DNA of 64,000 nt from contig CAZSYU010000013.1 of NCBI GenBank assembly GCA_964611345.1, forward strand, positions 5,279 through 69,278. Reading direction: 5' to 3'. Positions within the stretch are counted from its first letter, which is position 1. Every line of letters begins with the position of its first letter. This document shows, piece after piece, positions 1 through 8,089 of this stretch. The stretch comes from JALZVT01 sp964611345. GTDB taxonomy: Bacteria > Pseudomonadota > Gammaproteobacteria > Pseudomonadales > Azotimanducaceae. The position numbers and the translations under genes are program-made. The notes under the pieces were generated by a model. It saw only the letters and a program-made list of their open reading frames with translations. It did no database searches and was not told the origin of the DNA.

Positions 1-482
1 CTCTTATGAAAGAAAGCCAGGATTTGTTGCGGTGGATTGGCATCGTCCTTGAGCAGACAGCCGCCGGATATCCACTCTGACACGTTGCCTCCGGAGCCGT
101 AGGGCCAGCGTCCGGATATGCGCAGATCGTCCCCTTCGCGAGTTACCCGACCGTAGGGCGCCGTAACGCCACAGGTGATTACCTCGGGGTTGGCGCCGTA
201 AATTTCCTGTGCCCAGTGATCAGACAGCGATGCGCTCAGCAAACTGGTGGTGTTGCCAATCATCATGCACCAACCCACCGCGCCATCTGCCCGGGCGCCA
301 CTGATTAGTGTATCTATGAAGACATGGGGATCTACTTGGCGGCCACCATAGGTTTTGGGAAGCAGCATATTGAACATGCCTGCGCGGGCGAGTTGCCCCG
401 CAACCTCTGGCTGGAGCTCGCGCTCTTGTTCGCGCCGAGCTGCGCTGCTGCGAATCTTTTCTGCGAGGGCTAGTTCAATCAT
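1..482 (-). CDS. acyl-CoA dehydrogenase-fold flavoprotein, N-terminal part (partial)
   Basis: The reading frame begins at ATG 482 on the minus strand (MIELALAEKIRSS) and runs off the left edge without a stop, giving about 160 residues. The pattern LARAGMFNMLLPKTYGG followed by DGAVGWCMMIGNTTSLL matches the N-terminal helical domain of the acyl-CoA dehydrogenase superfamily. The closest resemblance is to the branch of flavin-dependent monooxygenases and atypical dehydrogenases (HsaA/DszC-like), where an 'ARADGAVGW' segment is usual. The beta-domain segment EVITCGVTAPYGRV follows. The start overlaps the end of the upstream acetyltransferase gene by 8 bases, so the two are probably co-transcribed. 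The C-terminal flavin and catalytic region lies outside the window, so the reaction (dehydrogenation or hydroxylation) cannot be decided. Confidence 0.75.
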   Translation of the reverse strand, partial: MIELALAEKIRSSAARREQERELQPEVAGQLARAGMFNMLLPKTYGGRQVDPHVFIDTLISGARADGAVGWCMMIGNTTSLLSASLSDHWAQEIYGANPEVITCGVTAPYGRVTREGDDLRISGRWPYGSGGNVSEWISGGCLLKDDANPPQQILAFFHK

Positions 483-999
483 CAAAGGGTTCTCTAATTT
501 TTTTGCGCAGCCGATAGGCATTTTCGCGGCCGCTGTAATAGCGCGGGATATGGGCAATTTCGTCAAAGCCGAGCTTTGCATAAAAGCGTCTTGCGCCGAC
601 ATTCTGCGCGCGCACTTCGAGCGTTAGTTCTGCAATGCCGGCTACCATGGCGGATTTTTCGAGCCAGCTTAGCAGCGTATTGGCAACACCCTGGCGGCGC
701 ATGCGTGGTGTCACTGCAAGCAAGCTGAGATGCGCCCGGTGCTCACCAAACTCCATGATTGCAAACCCGACAACCGGGTTAGTAGGTGGGCTATTGGGTG
801 CGGTGACGCTGGCGCACAAAACAACTGATTCACAGCCGCGGATGCAGCGCAGTATTTGGGGGGCTTGCCAACTCCAGCCATGGCCGCGCTCGACGTAATC
901 TCTGGACATGCGCGCCAGCCGGTATGCATCCTGAACCGTTGCCAGTCGACAGTCGATGAGTTGCGGTTGCGCGGTTTTCATCCCTCTAATATGCCCCAT
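475..999 (-). CDS. GNAT N-acetyltransferase, RimI-like
   Basis: A 174-residue single-domain GNAT enzyme. The acetyl-CoA-binding motif A is visible as LLAVTPRMRRQGVANTLL, with the R/Q-x-x-G-x-A pyrophosphate loop. Motif B is LEVRAQNVGARRFYAKLGF, which is very close to RimI, the enzyme that acetylates the N-terminal alanine of ribosomal protein S18. Length is slightly above the RimI norm because of an N-terminal extension. An internal ATG at 981 (MKTAQPQL) is an equally plausible start, and neither has a well-spaced Shine-Dalgarno sequence. The gene sits directly upstream of, and overlaps, the acyl-CoA dehydrogenase-fold gene, which is not the usual rimI neighbourhood, so the substrate may differ. 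Confidence 0.8.
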   Translation of the reverse strand: MGHIRGMKTAQPQLIDCRLATVQDAYRLARMSRDYVERGHGWSWQAPQILRCIRGCESVVLCASVTAPNSPPTNPVVGFAIMEFGEHRAHLSLLAVTPRMRRQGVANTLLSWLEKSAMVAGIAELTLEVRAQNVGARRFYAKLGFDEIAHIPRYYSGRENAYRLRKKIREPFDD

Positions 1000-1157
1000 A
1001 ACCCTGTTTAACGCGACGGTGTGTTGCCAGGCAGCTGCGCCTCTTGCACTTGCCGCATTGCGTTTTCAGGTGCCGCTTTGTTTGTTGTCAATTGGGGCAA
1101 CTTGGCGCGCGATTTGAGGTATCTTGAGGGTCTGGACGATAACTGGGAGATCAAATC

Positions 1158-1979
1158 ATGTCCGATGCACAGCTTGTGACGCAACAGGCCAATGGTGAGT
1201 CCAGGGTGACGATCGATTACGAAGGCAAGATTGCCGTCGTGCGGTTAAACCACCCTGAGGTTATGAATGCGGTTGGGCCCGAGATGTTGGCCGACTTTAC
1301 CCAGGTGGTAGATGAGTTGGCCGATAGCGATGCACGCTGCATGTTGCTCACCGGTAATGGCCGAGGTTTTTGCGCCGGCGCTAACTTGCAAAGTCGCGCT
1401 GACAACGCAGGCGGTAAATCAAAACCTTCAGGCTCTGTATTGCGCTCTGGATATCATCCCTTGTTGTTCAGCATCCGCGAACTCGATATTCCGGTAGTTA
1501 CAGCAGTAAACGGTGCGGCTGCGGGCGTCGGTATGAGCTTTGCGCTCATGGGTGACATTGTCTGCGCATCGAAAAATGCGTTTTTTCTGCAGGCCTTCGC
1601 GCGCATTGGGCTGATTCCTGATGGGGGGTCTACATTTATGCTACCTCGTCTCATTGGCTGGGGGCGAGCTATGGAGCTGTCGATGTTGGCGGAACGGCTG
1701 CCGGCGGAACAGGCCATGGAGTGGGGTTTGATTAACCGACTATACGACGACAATGAGACGTTAATGACTGGAGCGATGGAGATTGCCAACAAGCTCGCTA
1801 ACGGACCAAAGTCACTGGCGCTCATTCGTCGCGCGTATTGGGATAGCTGGCACAACAGCTACGAACAGCAACTTGATCTGGAGGCGCGCTTGCAGAACGA
1901 AGCTGGACGCAGCGCTGATTTCAAAGAAGGGGTTGGCGCGTTTCTTGAAAAACGCGACGCCAAGTTTACCGGCCAGTAG
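1158..1979 (+). CDS. enoyl-CoA hydratase/isomerase family protein
   Basis: A 273-residue crotonase-fold protein acting on acyl-CoA thioesters in the cytoplasm. The two oxyanion-hole segments are clear: GRGFCAGANL near residue 75 and NGAAAGVGMSFALMGD near residue 118. The segment RIGLIPDGGSTFMLPR around residue 148 carries an aspartate where hydratases have the second catalytic glutamate, as in PaaG-type 1,2-epoxyphenylacetyl-CoA isomerases and related isomerases. The start ATG follows GGGAG at good spacing. The gene is convergent with the helicase gene that follows (12 bases between stops). The exact substrate cannot be told; no phenylacetate cluster is nearby. Confidence 0.88.
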   Translation: MSDAQLVTQQANGESRVTIDYEGKIAVVRLNHPEVMNAVGPEMLADFTQVVDELADSDARCMLLTGNGRGFCAGANLQSRADNAGGKSKPSGSVLRSGYHPLLFSIRELDIPVVTAVNGAAAGVGMSFALMGDIVCASKNAFFLQAFARIGLIPDGGSTFMLPRLIGWGRAMELSMLAERLPAEQAMEWGLINRLYDDNETLMTGAMEIANKLANGPKSLALIRRAYWDSWHNSYEQQLDLEARLQNEAGRSADFKEGVGAFLEKRDAKFTGQ

Positions 1980-1991
1980 TGCTCTTCTAAG

Positions 1992-4900
1992 TCAGGTTTC
2001 CAGATAAACCCCTTTATGATCGCTATGAACCTCGAAGTGCTGCTCTAGCCCGCGTAGGTAAGGACTTTTTCGAGCCGATTCGCCGTTAATCTCTTTCAGT
2101 GCTATACGTGCGCTCACCCGATTGAGCCCGCGAAGTAGTACGCAGGCTTTAACCGTGGCCTTTGAGTCTGGCGGACTGATAAAGCGCAAACGGCTGCCGT
2201 TGTTTTCGCTGAAGGCGACCACTTTGCCTGCAACCATGATCAGGTGATTACCGGGGCGGCGGTGTGGTAAGGAAGTATCTGGCCAGACGAGCCCCAGGCC
2301 GCTTGGGCTAATAGGATCAAGTGCGCTTAGGAAAATATCGCGTGGCGTCCAACGGGCGGCAAATTCTCGCACAGCGTTCGGGGTTGCAAACTGGGGCCCA
2401 GAGAAGTCGGCGAAGAAGGCGCCGCTGACTACTTCGCCTGCCAGTTCCATTACTCGCAGGGCACCAAACAGATTGCGCCATTTATACGCTCCCCCCTCAC
2501 GATTAGCGAGTTCCCGACAGAGTACTCCGTAGCGTTCCAACAGCACTCGAGCGTTTTGTTTGTGAGTTTCCAGTCTCTCAAGAGGGTCAGGCTCAGCAGA
2601 TGGCGCTTCCAGCAGTGACCAGGCGCCTGGCCAAGTGACCCGGCGAGCCCGGCGCGAGCTGGTGTGGCCGCTGAGTTTGAAAGCAGCGCGATCACCCACC
2701 AACAGTGTGTCCAGTGAGTCACTGGTCACCTGGCCTTGCCATGCCGCCTGCCAAAGTGCGGTGTTGAACTCTTCGGCGCTTGCGTTACTTGCATCGAGAA
2801 GTTGGGTGAAAGCGTAGCGGGCGTTCTTGTCGACGAACAGTTCAGCAAGTTCGCTCGTGGCTGTTGTGCGGCATTGCAGATTTTCTGCATAGTCAATAGT
2901 TATGCGTTCGCCGCCGGCGCCGAGCCAGCCAAGATCGAGTGCGATGAATGCCTGAGCGAGTATCGTCTGTGCGCCGGCGTTGTCGGCATCTACCGGCAGC
3001 GATTCAGGTGCCAGGCGTGGTGGCAGTAACTCCCGTAGCCACGTTTTTACGGGGGCGCTGAATCCTCGGAGTTGTTCCAGTGCAACGTCGGTGTTGCTTG
3101 CTCCCGCGTTGTGCCAGTGGGCCAGCCAACCGGGCCAGCTATCGACGGGCTTTGGTTCGATGGTGGGGCGGCTGGCACGGCGTTGAAAACGTAGCAGTAT
3201 TTCGAAGTTTTCAACATCGCAGAAATATTCCTGGTGGTCGTCCGTGACTAGCGCACCAGTTACGAGATAGGTCGCGTTTGTCAGTGCAGCGACAGCAATT
3301 GGTGGGAGCAACACCTCAAGTTCGGCGTGGGTGAGTGGGCCGTGAAAGCTGAGAATTTCCTGGGTAAATGCTGTGACATCGCGATCATCGTCGCGATCTG
3401 GTAATTCGACTTCGCTTGTCAGCTCGAAGGCGGCGCATAGCGACCAGGCGTTCTCTGCGTGGGCAAACCAGCGCTGCCCCGCGTTGCGTAGCTCGACCAA
3501 GGGTGCACTCGTAGTCCCTTTCCCTTCGGCAATATTTATCGGATGAAACTCAGCAGGCAATTCTTCCGGTGCTAGCAATACTCTCTCTTTGACCCACTCT
3601 AGCCACTCCGCAGGGTCTTCAGGTGCGTAGTCGGGGTGGGTGCGCTTGCGCTTGTCGAGAAACTCTTCAATCACCGCTCTAGAGACACTGGGGCGCTGGG
3701 CGATTGCACTGGAGAGTAAGTCATCTTGCAGGTTGCTGCGGCCGCGTGCTTCAGGCGTATCGTCCGCGTACATGTACTGGTTGATCTGGTTCCACGACAG
3801 GTTTGCAGCAAAGGGGCTGGGAGTGCTGGTGCTAACGAAGCGCCAGCTAATCTCGCCGTCTTGCAGTTCTTCGAGCAGGCGTTCCAGGTTGGTGAGGTCA
3901 AACTCGTCTTCGAGGCAAGTGCGCCACGCTTCAAGCAGAATTGGGAAGTCGGTGAGTGGTTTAGTTGCACTCAGTAGTTTTTTGCTTTGTAGCCGTGTCA
4001 TCCACAGGGGTAGACGCTGATTAAATTTTTTGCGGGTAAGAAGTAGCGCCCGTCCCGCACATTCGCGGAACCGGGCACCAAAAAAATCGGAATCTTCCAG
4101 TGCTTCGCGCAAGTGGCCGCGCAGATTGTTAGCTGTAACCAACCCCATAACCTCATCGGGATCAGTGTCCTGAGTGAGCTGGATGATCAGTGCGTCATTG
4201 TCAGCCTGCAGCTCGGGAGGGTTGCCAAAGTGCTCGCGCCAGGCGTTCCCCAATGCCAACCCAAAGGGACGATTCACCCGCGCCCCCCAAAATGTATGAA
4301 TGATTAGTTGGCGTTCGCCGCCGCTGCTGCGAAAACCCGCGGGCCCGGTGTTTACCTGTTCCAAAACAATTCTGTTGCGGCCGGGTAGCGGACCACTGTG
4401 GTCGCGCTGACGTTCCAGGTAGTCCACCAGCGTGTCTGCTGCTGGCGAGTCAAAACCGTGGTCTGTGATGAGTTGTTGATGGAGCGCAGGTCGTTGTTTC
4501 TGGTGTAGTAGTCGCTCGGCGTCGTCAAGTACGGACGCGATATAGGTGGAGAAATGGTAGTCACGATTTACCGATTCACTGCGCCAGAATGGTGGAGCCA
4601 TAACATTTGCAGGAGCCGGATTTACCAGCACGTCGTCGTGGGTGATGCGTTGAATCTGCCAGTGACCGGAGCCGAGGTTGAAGGTGTCGCCAATGGTAGC
4701 TTCCCAAACGAACTCCTCATCAAGCTCACCAATGACTTGCCCGGAGCCAGCGTGGCGTAGTTTGAAATAGCCGCGATCGGGAATGGTGCCGCCGGAACTG
4801 TAGAAGGCCATAACGGCACCGCGGGTGGCGCGAATCCGGTTGTCCAGGCGGTCAAAAGTGATTCTGGGTGCGAGTTCGCGAATGCGCATGCCGGAATAAC

Positions 4901-6251
4901 GGCCGGCAAGCATCTCAATAACGGCGTCGTAGTGTTCCCGACGCAGATCGTGATAGGGCGCCGCTCGAGTGATCATTTGATACAGCTCATCCACGTCCCA
5001 GTCTTCTGAGGCGGTGGTGGCCACAATAAGCTGCGCCAGAAGATCGAGTGGATTTTGGGTCACTGCCAGGGGTTCGATATCGCGCGCGTTTACTGCCGCC
5101 GCGAGTGCAGCTGCATGTAAAAAATCGTGCGAGTGGGTGGGGAACAGGGTGCCGACACTGGTTTCGCCCACGCGATGACCTGAACGTCCAATGCGTTGCA
5201 GAGAGGCCGACACGCTGGGTGGGGATTGAATGAGCACGACTTCATCGAGGCTGCCGATATCAATGCCCATTTCCAGCGAACTGGTGGCAACTATGGCGCG
5301 TAGTTCGCCACCCTTGAGTTTCTGTTCTACCGTGTGGCGAATATCCTTCGCCAGAGAACCGTGATGAGCGTAAGCCAGCGGCGCCGTAGTCTCGGTGTTG
5401 AGTTTCAGGGTGATCTTTTCTGCCAGCCGTCGGGAGTTGGTAAAGAACAAAGTAGACGTGTTGGCGCGCAGCCGTTCTTTGAAGGCGTCAGTTAAGGGTT
5501 CCCAGACCTTCTTGCCATCGGCGGCCACGTCCAGCGCACCGTCGGGCAGTTTGACCTGAAAGTCGATGGCTTTAGACTGGTCGGCACGAATAGTTCTGAT
5601 GGCTCGGCGTTTGCCGGGTGCTGTAAACCCTGCAACCTGGCGGGCCACGGTTTCCAGTGGCTTAACGGTAGCTGAGAGAGCGATGCGCTGTGGCTCAAGC
5701 CCCATCCAGCAAAGGCGCTCTAGTGCGGTGAGGAGTTGTACACCGCGTCGATTGTTCACAATTGAATGCACCTCATCGAGAATCACAGTATCGATATGGC
5801 CGAGCATTTGCCTGCCCCGCACACTGGTGAGTAGTAGACTCAGACTTTCCGGTGTGGTGATAAGAATCTCGGGCGGGCGCCGCAGCATGCGCTGGCGCTC
5901 GTTTTGTGGCGTGTCGCCGCTGCGGGTCTGAACGCTCAATGCGGGGAAGCCAGGGTTGCTCTCCTCCAGGGCCTTCAGCGGATCGAGCAGGTTGGCGCGA
6001 ATGTCGTTATTCAGCGCTTTCAGTGGCGAGACATACAGCACCGAAGTCACTCCGGGCTGAAGCTCGCCGCTGCTGTATTTGTTGAGTGCCCACAAGAAGG
6101 CAGTGAGGGTTTTGCCCGACCCTGTTGGAGCCGTGATCAGCGCATGCTCACGGCGTGCGATAACTGGCCAGCTTGCTAGCTGAACGTTAGTAGGCGCTGC
6201 GAAGGTGGTGGAGAAATAGTCTCGAACCAGAGGCTCAAACAAGGCCAGCAC
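1992..6251 (-). CDS. lhr: Lhr-family ATP-dependent helicase, long form
   Basis: Superfamily 2 helicase of the Lhr (large helicase-related) family, implicated in DNA repair in bacteria. Visible motifs in order are Walker A TAPTGSGKTLTAFL, motif Ib TTPESLSLLL, DEVH box VILDEVHSIV, motif III LSATVKP, and motif VI QRIGRSGHR. The winged-helix and Lhr core follow, and a long C-terminal extension corresponds to the Lhr-CTD, giving about 1419 residues, the size of full-length rather than core-only Lhr. The frame stays open far upstream into the divergent neighbour, but family similarity begins only at LALFEPLVRDYF. I therefore place the start at GTG 6251; TTG shortly downstream is an alternative. It is divergent from the CoA-transferase-like gene. 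Confidence 0.9.
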   Translation of the reverse strand: MLALFEPLVRDYFSTTFAAPTNVQLASWPVIARREHALITAPTGSGKTLTAFLWALNKYSSGELQPGVTSVLYVSPLKALNNDIRANLLDPLKALEESNPGFPALSVQTRSGDTPQNERQRMLRRPPEILITTPESLSLLLTSVRGRQMLGHIDTVILDEVHSIVNNRRGVQLLTALERLCWMGLEPQRIALSATVKPLETVARQVAGFTAPGKRRAIRTIRADQSKAIDFQVKLPDGALDVAADGKKVWEPLTDAFKERLRANTSTLFFTNSRRLAEKITLKLNTETTAPLAYAHHGSLAKDIRHTVEQKLKGGELRAIVATSSLEMGIDIGSLDEVVLIQSPPSVSASLQRIGRSGHRVGETSVGTLFPTHSHDFLHAAALAAAVNARDIEPLAVTQNPLDLLAQLIVATTASEDWDVDELYQMITRAAPYHDLRREHYDAVIEMLAGRYSGMRIRELAPRITFDRLDNRIRATRGAVMAFYSSGGTIPDRGYFKLRHAGSGQVIGELDEEFVWEATIGDTFNLGSGHWQIQRITHDDVLVNPAPANVMAPPFWRSESVNRDYHFSTYIASVLDDAERLLHQKQRPALHQQLITDHGFDSPAADTLVDYLERQRDHSGPLPGRNRIVLEQVNTGPAGFRSSGGERQLIIHTFWGARVNRPFGLALGNAWREHFGNPPELQADNDALIIQLTQDTDPDEVMGLVTANNLRGHLREALEDSDFFGARFRECAGRALLLTRKKFNQRLPLWMTRLQSKKLLSATKPLTDFPILLEAWRTCLEDEFDLTNLERLLEELQDGEISWRFVSTSTPSPFAANLSWNQINQYMYADDTPEARGRSNLQDDLLSSAIAQRPSVSRAVIEEFLDKRKRTHPDYAPEDPAEWLEWVKERVLLAPEELPAEFHPINIAEGKGTTSAPLVELRNAGQRWFAHAENAWSLCAAFELTSEVELPDRDDDRDVTAFTQEILSFHGPLTHAELEVLLPPIAVAALTNATYLVTGALVTDDHQEYFCDVENFEILLRFQRRASRPTIEPKPVDSWPGWLAHWHNAGASNTDVALEQLRGFSAPVKTWLRELLPPRLAPESLPVDADNAGAQTILAQAFIALDLGWLGAGGERITIDYAENLQCRTTATSELAELFVDKNARYAFTQLLDASNASAEEFNTALWQAAWQGQVTSDSLDTLLVGDRAAFKLSGHTSSRRARRVTWPGAWSLLEAPSAEPDPLERLETHKQNARVLLERYGVLCRELANREGGAYKWRNLFGALRVMELAGEVVSGAFFADFSGPQFATPNAVREFAARWTPRDIFLSALDPISPSGLGLVWPDTSLPHRRPGNHLIMVAGKVVAFSENNGSRLRFISPPDSKATVKACVLLRGLNRVSARIALKEINGESARKSPYLRGLEQHFEVHSDHKGVYLET

Positions 6252-6342
6252 CTGGTCTTTAGTGTCTAGGTTGTTGGCGGGTGGTGCTGTAATGGTGCAA
6301 TCTCGGGTGTTCGAGTCCGTTTCAGCATATAGAGAATCTTCA

Positions 6343-7659
6343 ATGTCACAACGTCCAATCACGCTTGCGCTGCAGGACTTTCCCGCGCTATTGCGCCGTC
6401 TTGCCAGAGAATTGGGCGCAGAGCGGGGCGCGGTTGGCAGGAGCGGTGGGGCTGCTGCCAGGCCCAGGGTATATGTGGCAGGCAGCTCCGGTGAACCGTC
6501 GGCAATGATCGCGACCTTGCGTAACCAACCGCAAGCGGCCGCCGGTTTGCATTTTGTGCAGTTTCCGCTGCCGGGGCTCAATCAGATGGATTTTACGGCG
6601 CTTGCTGCGGACACAGAACAGACCGTGTTTTTCATGACCTCTGCCCTAAAGAACGCGGCAGTCGACAGGTTGCACTACGTGTCCATTCACATGCGCCGGG
6701 TGTATGACTATCTGTTAGAGAACCCTGTGGCCATTGCGTTGTTGCAGGTTGCGCGAGACGCTAGTGGCGAGCTGCGGTTCGCGCTAAACGCCGATTTTGT
6801 TGAGGCCGCAGTGGCTAACCCGACCACACTGGTGGTCGCGCAACTTAATGAGGGGTTTGTGGCGCCAATGGGTGCGCCACTTGCCATGCGACTTGATTAT
6901 CTGGTTACGGGAGCGAGCGATGCTCCAGAATTTTTGAGTACTGCAAGCACAAAGGAAGACCTGGTGGCGCAGCAGATAGGTGAGCATGTAGCTTCGCTCA
7001 TTCGCGATGGTGACTGTCTGCAAACTGGCATTGGTGCCATTCCGGGCGCCGTGCTCGCCGCACTTGGTGATAAGCGAGATCTTGGTTTTCATGGGGGTCT
7101 CATTGACGACGAGGTGCTCGATTTGATTGAACAGGGTGTGATTACCGGTGCGCGAAAAACGCTGGATGTGGGACAACACGTGGCGGGTATGGCTTTGGGC
7201 AGTGGTGGCTTTATAGACCGGTTAGCGGCGAGAGATGATGTGCTTCTGGTTGGTGCCAACCGCACTCATGAGGCGGCGGTGATCGCTCAACTTGATAACT
7301 TTGTGTCGATTAACTCTGCGGTACAGGTTGATCTTTTAGGCCAGATAAATGGTGAGTTTGCTGGCGGTCGACAAATCTCGGGTACAGGAGGCTCAGTCGA
7401 CTTCATGCGTAGCGCCCGTGGCTCCAGAGGGGGTCGCTCGATTGTGGCGCTGCCGTCGACAGCTCGTGGTGGCTCGGTTTCACGAATAGTCCGGCGAGTA
7501 GAAATGGTAACTGCCCTGCGGAGCGATGTAGATATGGTGGTCACCGAGCACGGTGTAGCACATTTGCGGGATCTGTCCATGCCAGAAAGAGCTCGGCGCC
7601 TCATCGCGATTGCAGCGCCTGAATTTCGCTCAGAACTGCAAAATGGCGAGGCGACGTGA
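6343..7659 (+). CDS. acetyl-CoA hydrolase/transferase family protein, atypical active site
   Basis: A 438-residue member of the acetyl-CoA hydrolase / 4-hydroxybutyrate CoA-transferase family. The conserved blocks LQTGIGAIPGAVLAAL, NFVSINSAVQVDLLGQ, SGTGGSVDFMRSA and VVTEHGVAHLRDLS are present in the right order. In characterised transferases the glutamate that forms the CoA thioester lies in an H-S/T-E-M motif (Glu238 of the Clostridium aminobutyricum enzyme); here the aligned segment is LGFHGGLIDDEVLDL, with glycine in that place. Either this is a hydrolase-like or non-catalytic subfamily, or a nearby acid takes over. ATG 6343 is chosen over an upstream in-frame ATG at 6262 because similarity starts here and it leaves room for the divergent lhr start. 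Confidence 0.82.
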   Translation: MSQRPITLALQDFPALLRRLARELGAERGAVGRSGGAAARPRVYVAGSSGEPSAMIATLRNQPQAAAGLHFVQFPLPGLNQMDFTALAADTEQTVFFMTSALKNAAVDRLHYVSIHMRRVYDYLLENPVAIALLQVARDASGELRFALNADFVEAAVANPTTLVVAQLNEGFVAPMGAPLAMRLDYLVTGASDAPEFLSTASTKEDLVAQQIGEHVASLIRDGDCLQTGIGAIPGAVLAALGDKRDLGFHGGLIDDEVLDLIEQGVITGARKTLDVGQHVAGMALGSGGFIDRLAARDDVLLVGANRTHEAAVIAQLDNFVSINSAVQVDLLGQINGEFAGGRQISGTGGSVDFMRSARGSRGGRSIVALPSTARGGSVSRIVRRVEMVTALRSDVDMVVTEHGVAHLRDLSMPERARRLIAIAAPEFRSELQNGEAT

Positions 7660-7801
7660 GCGAGTTCTCATTCCTTGAAGCCTGGGTTGGCTGATTGTGG
7701 TTGGTAGCTCACGGTTTCGGTACTAGGCTTAGATAGAATGCCTGGAGTGGTGTCGCGAGGACCGCGTCACGCTTTGGATTATTGAGTCTTGGAGGCTTGT
7801 C

Positions 7802-8050
7802 ATGGACTACATCGGCGTCGATCCCACCGTTGGGTTGGAATGTAGCGACTGTCAATTTGTTTCGCGCCTGGCGTACAGTGAACTGTTGGACTGCGTAAAC
7901 GCAGACGACGTCATTCACTGCGATAGCTGTGGCCGGCAAATGGAGCACGACATGACCACGGTTAATGTGGTGCAGAACATTATTCGCCGCCGCATGAAGC
8001 AAGTGAACGATGCCAAAGGCCGTGATCTTGAACACGAAATGGAAGGCTAG
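7802..8050 (+). CDS. small zinc-ribbon-like hypothetical protein
   Basis: An 82-residue protein with a strong Shine-Dalgarno sequence (TTGGAGG, 7 bases before ATG). It contains two cysteine pairs, LECSDC near residue 13 and HCDSCG near residue 40, about 27 residues apart, which is the spacing of a one-zinc ribbon. The C-terminal third is charged and probably helical (IIRRRMKQVNDAK). I do not recognise the family. It stands alone between the CoA-transferase-like gene and the convergent oligopeptidase gene, 142 bases after the former, so it likely has its own promoter. Confidence 0.65.
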   Translation: MDYIGVDPTVGLECSDCQFVSRLAYSELLDCVNADDVIHCDSCGRQMEHDMTTVNVVQNIIRRRMKQVNDAKGRDLEHEMEG

Positions 8051-8081
8051 TTAAAAAGAAGGCTAGTTATAAGAAGGTTAG
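8042..8081 (+). repeat. short imperfect tandem repeat over a stop codon
   Basis: Units GAAGGCTAGTTAAAAA (8042-8057), GAAGGCTAGTTATAA (8058-8072) and a partial GAAGGTTAG (8073-8081) follow each other. The first unit contains the TAG stop of the small zinc-ribbon gene. It looks like a local slippage duplication in the spacer between two convergent genes. Confidence 0.7.
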
Positions 8082-8089
8082 ATTGCGGG

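Noticed and set aside
6252..6581. N-terminal extension of the helicase frame
   Set aside because: The frame is open but overlaps the start of the divergent gene, shows no helicase similarity and has no ribosome-binding site.
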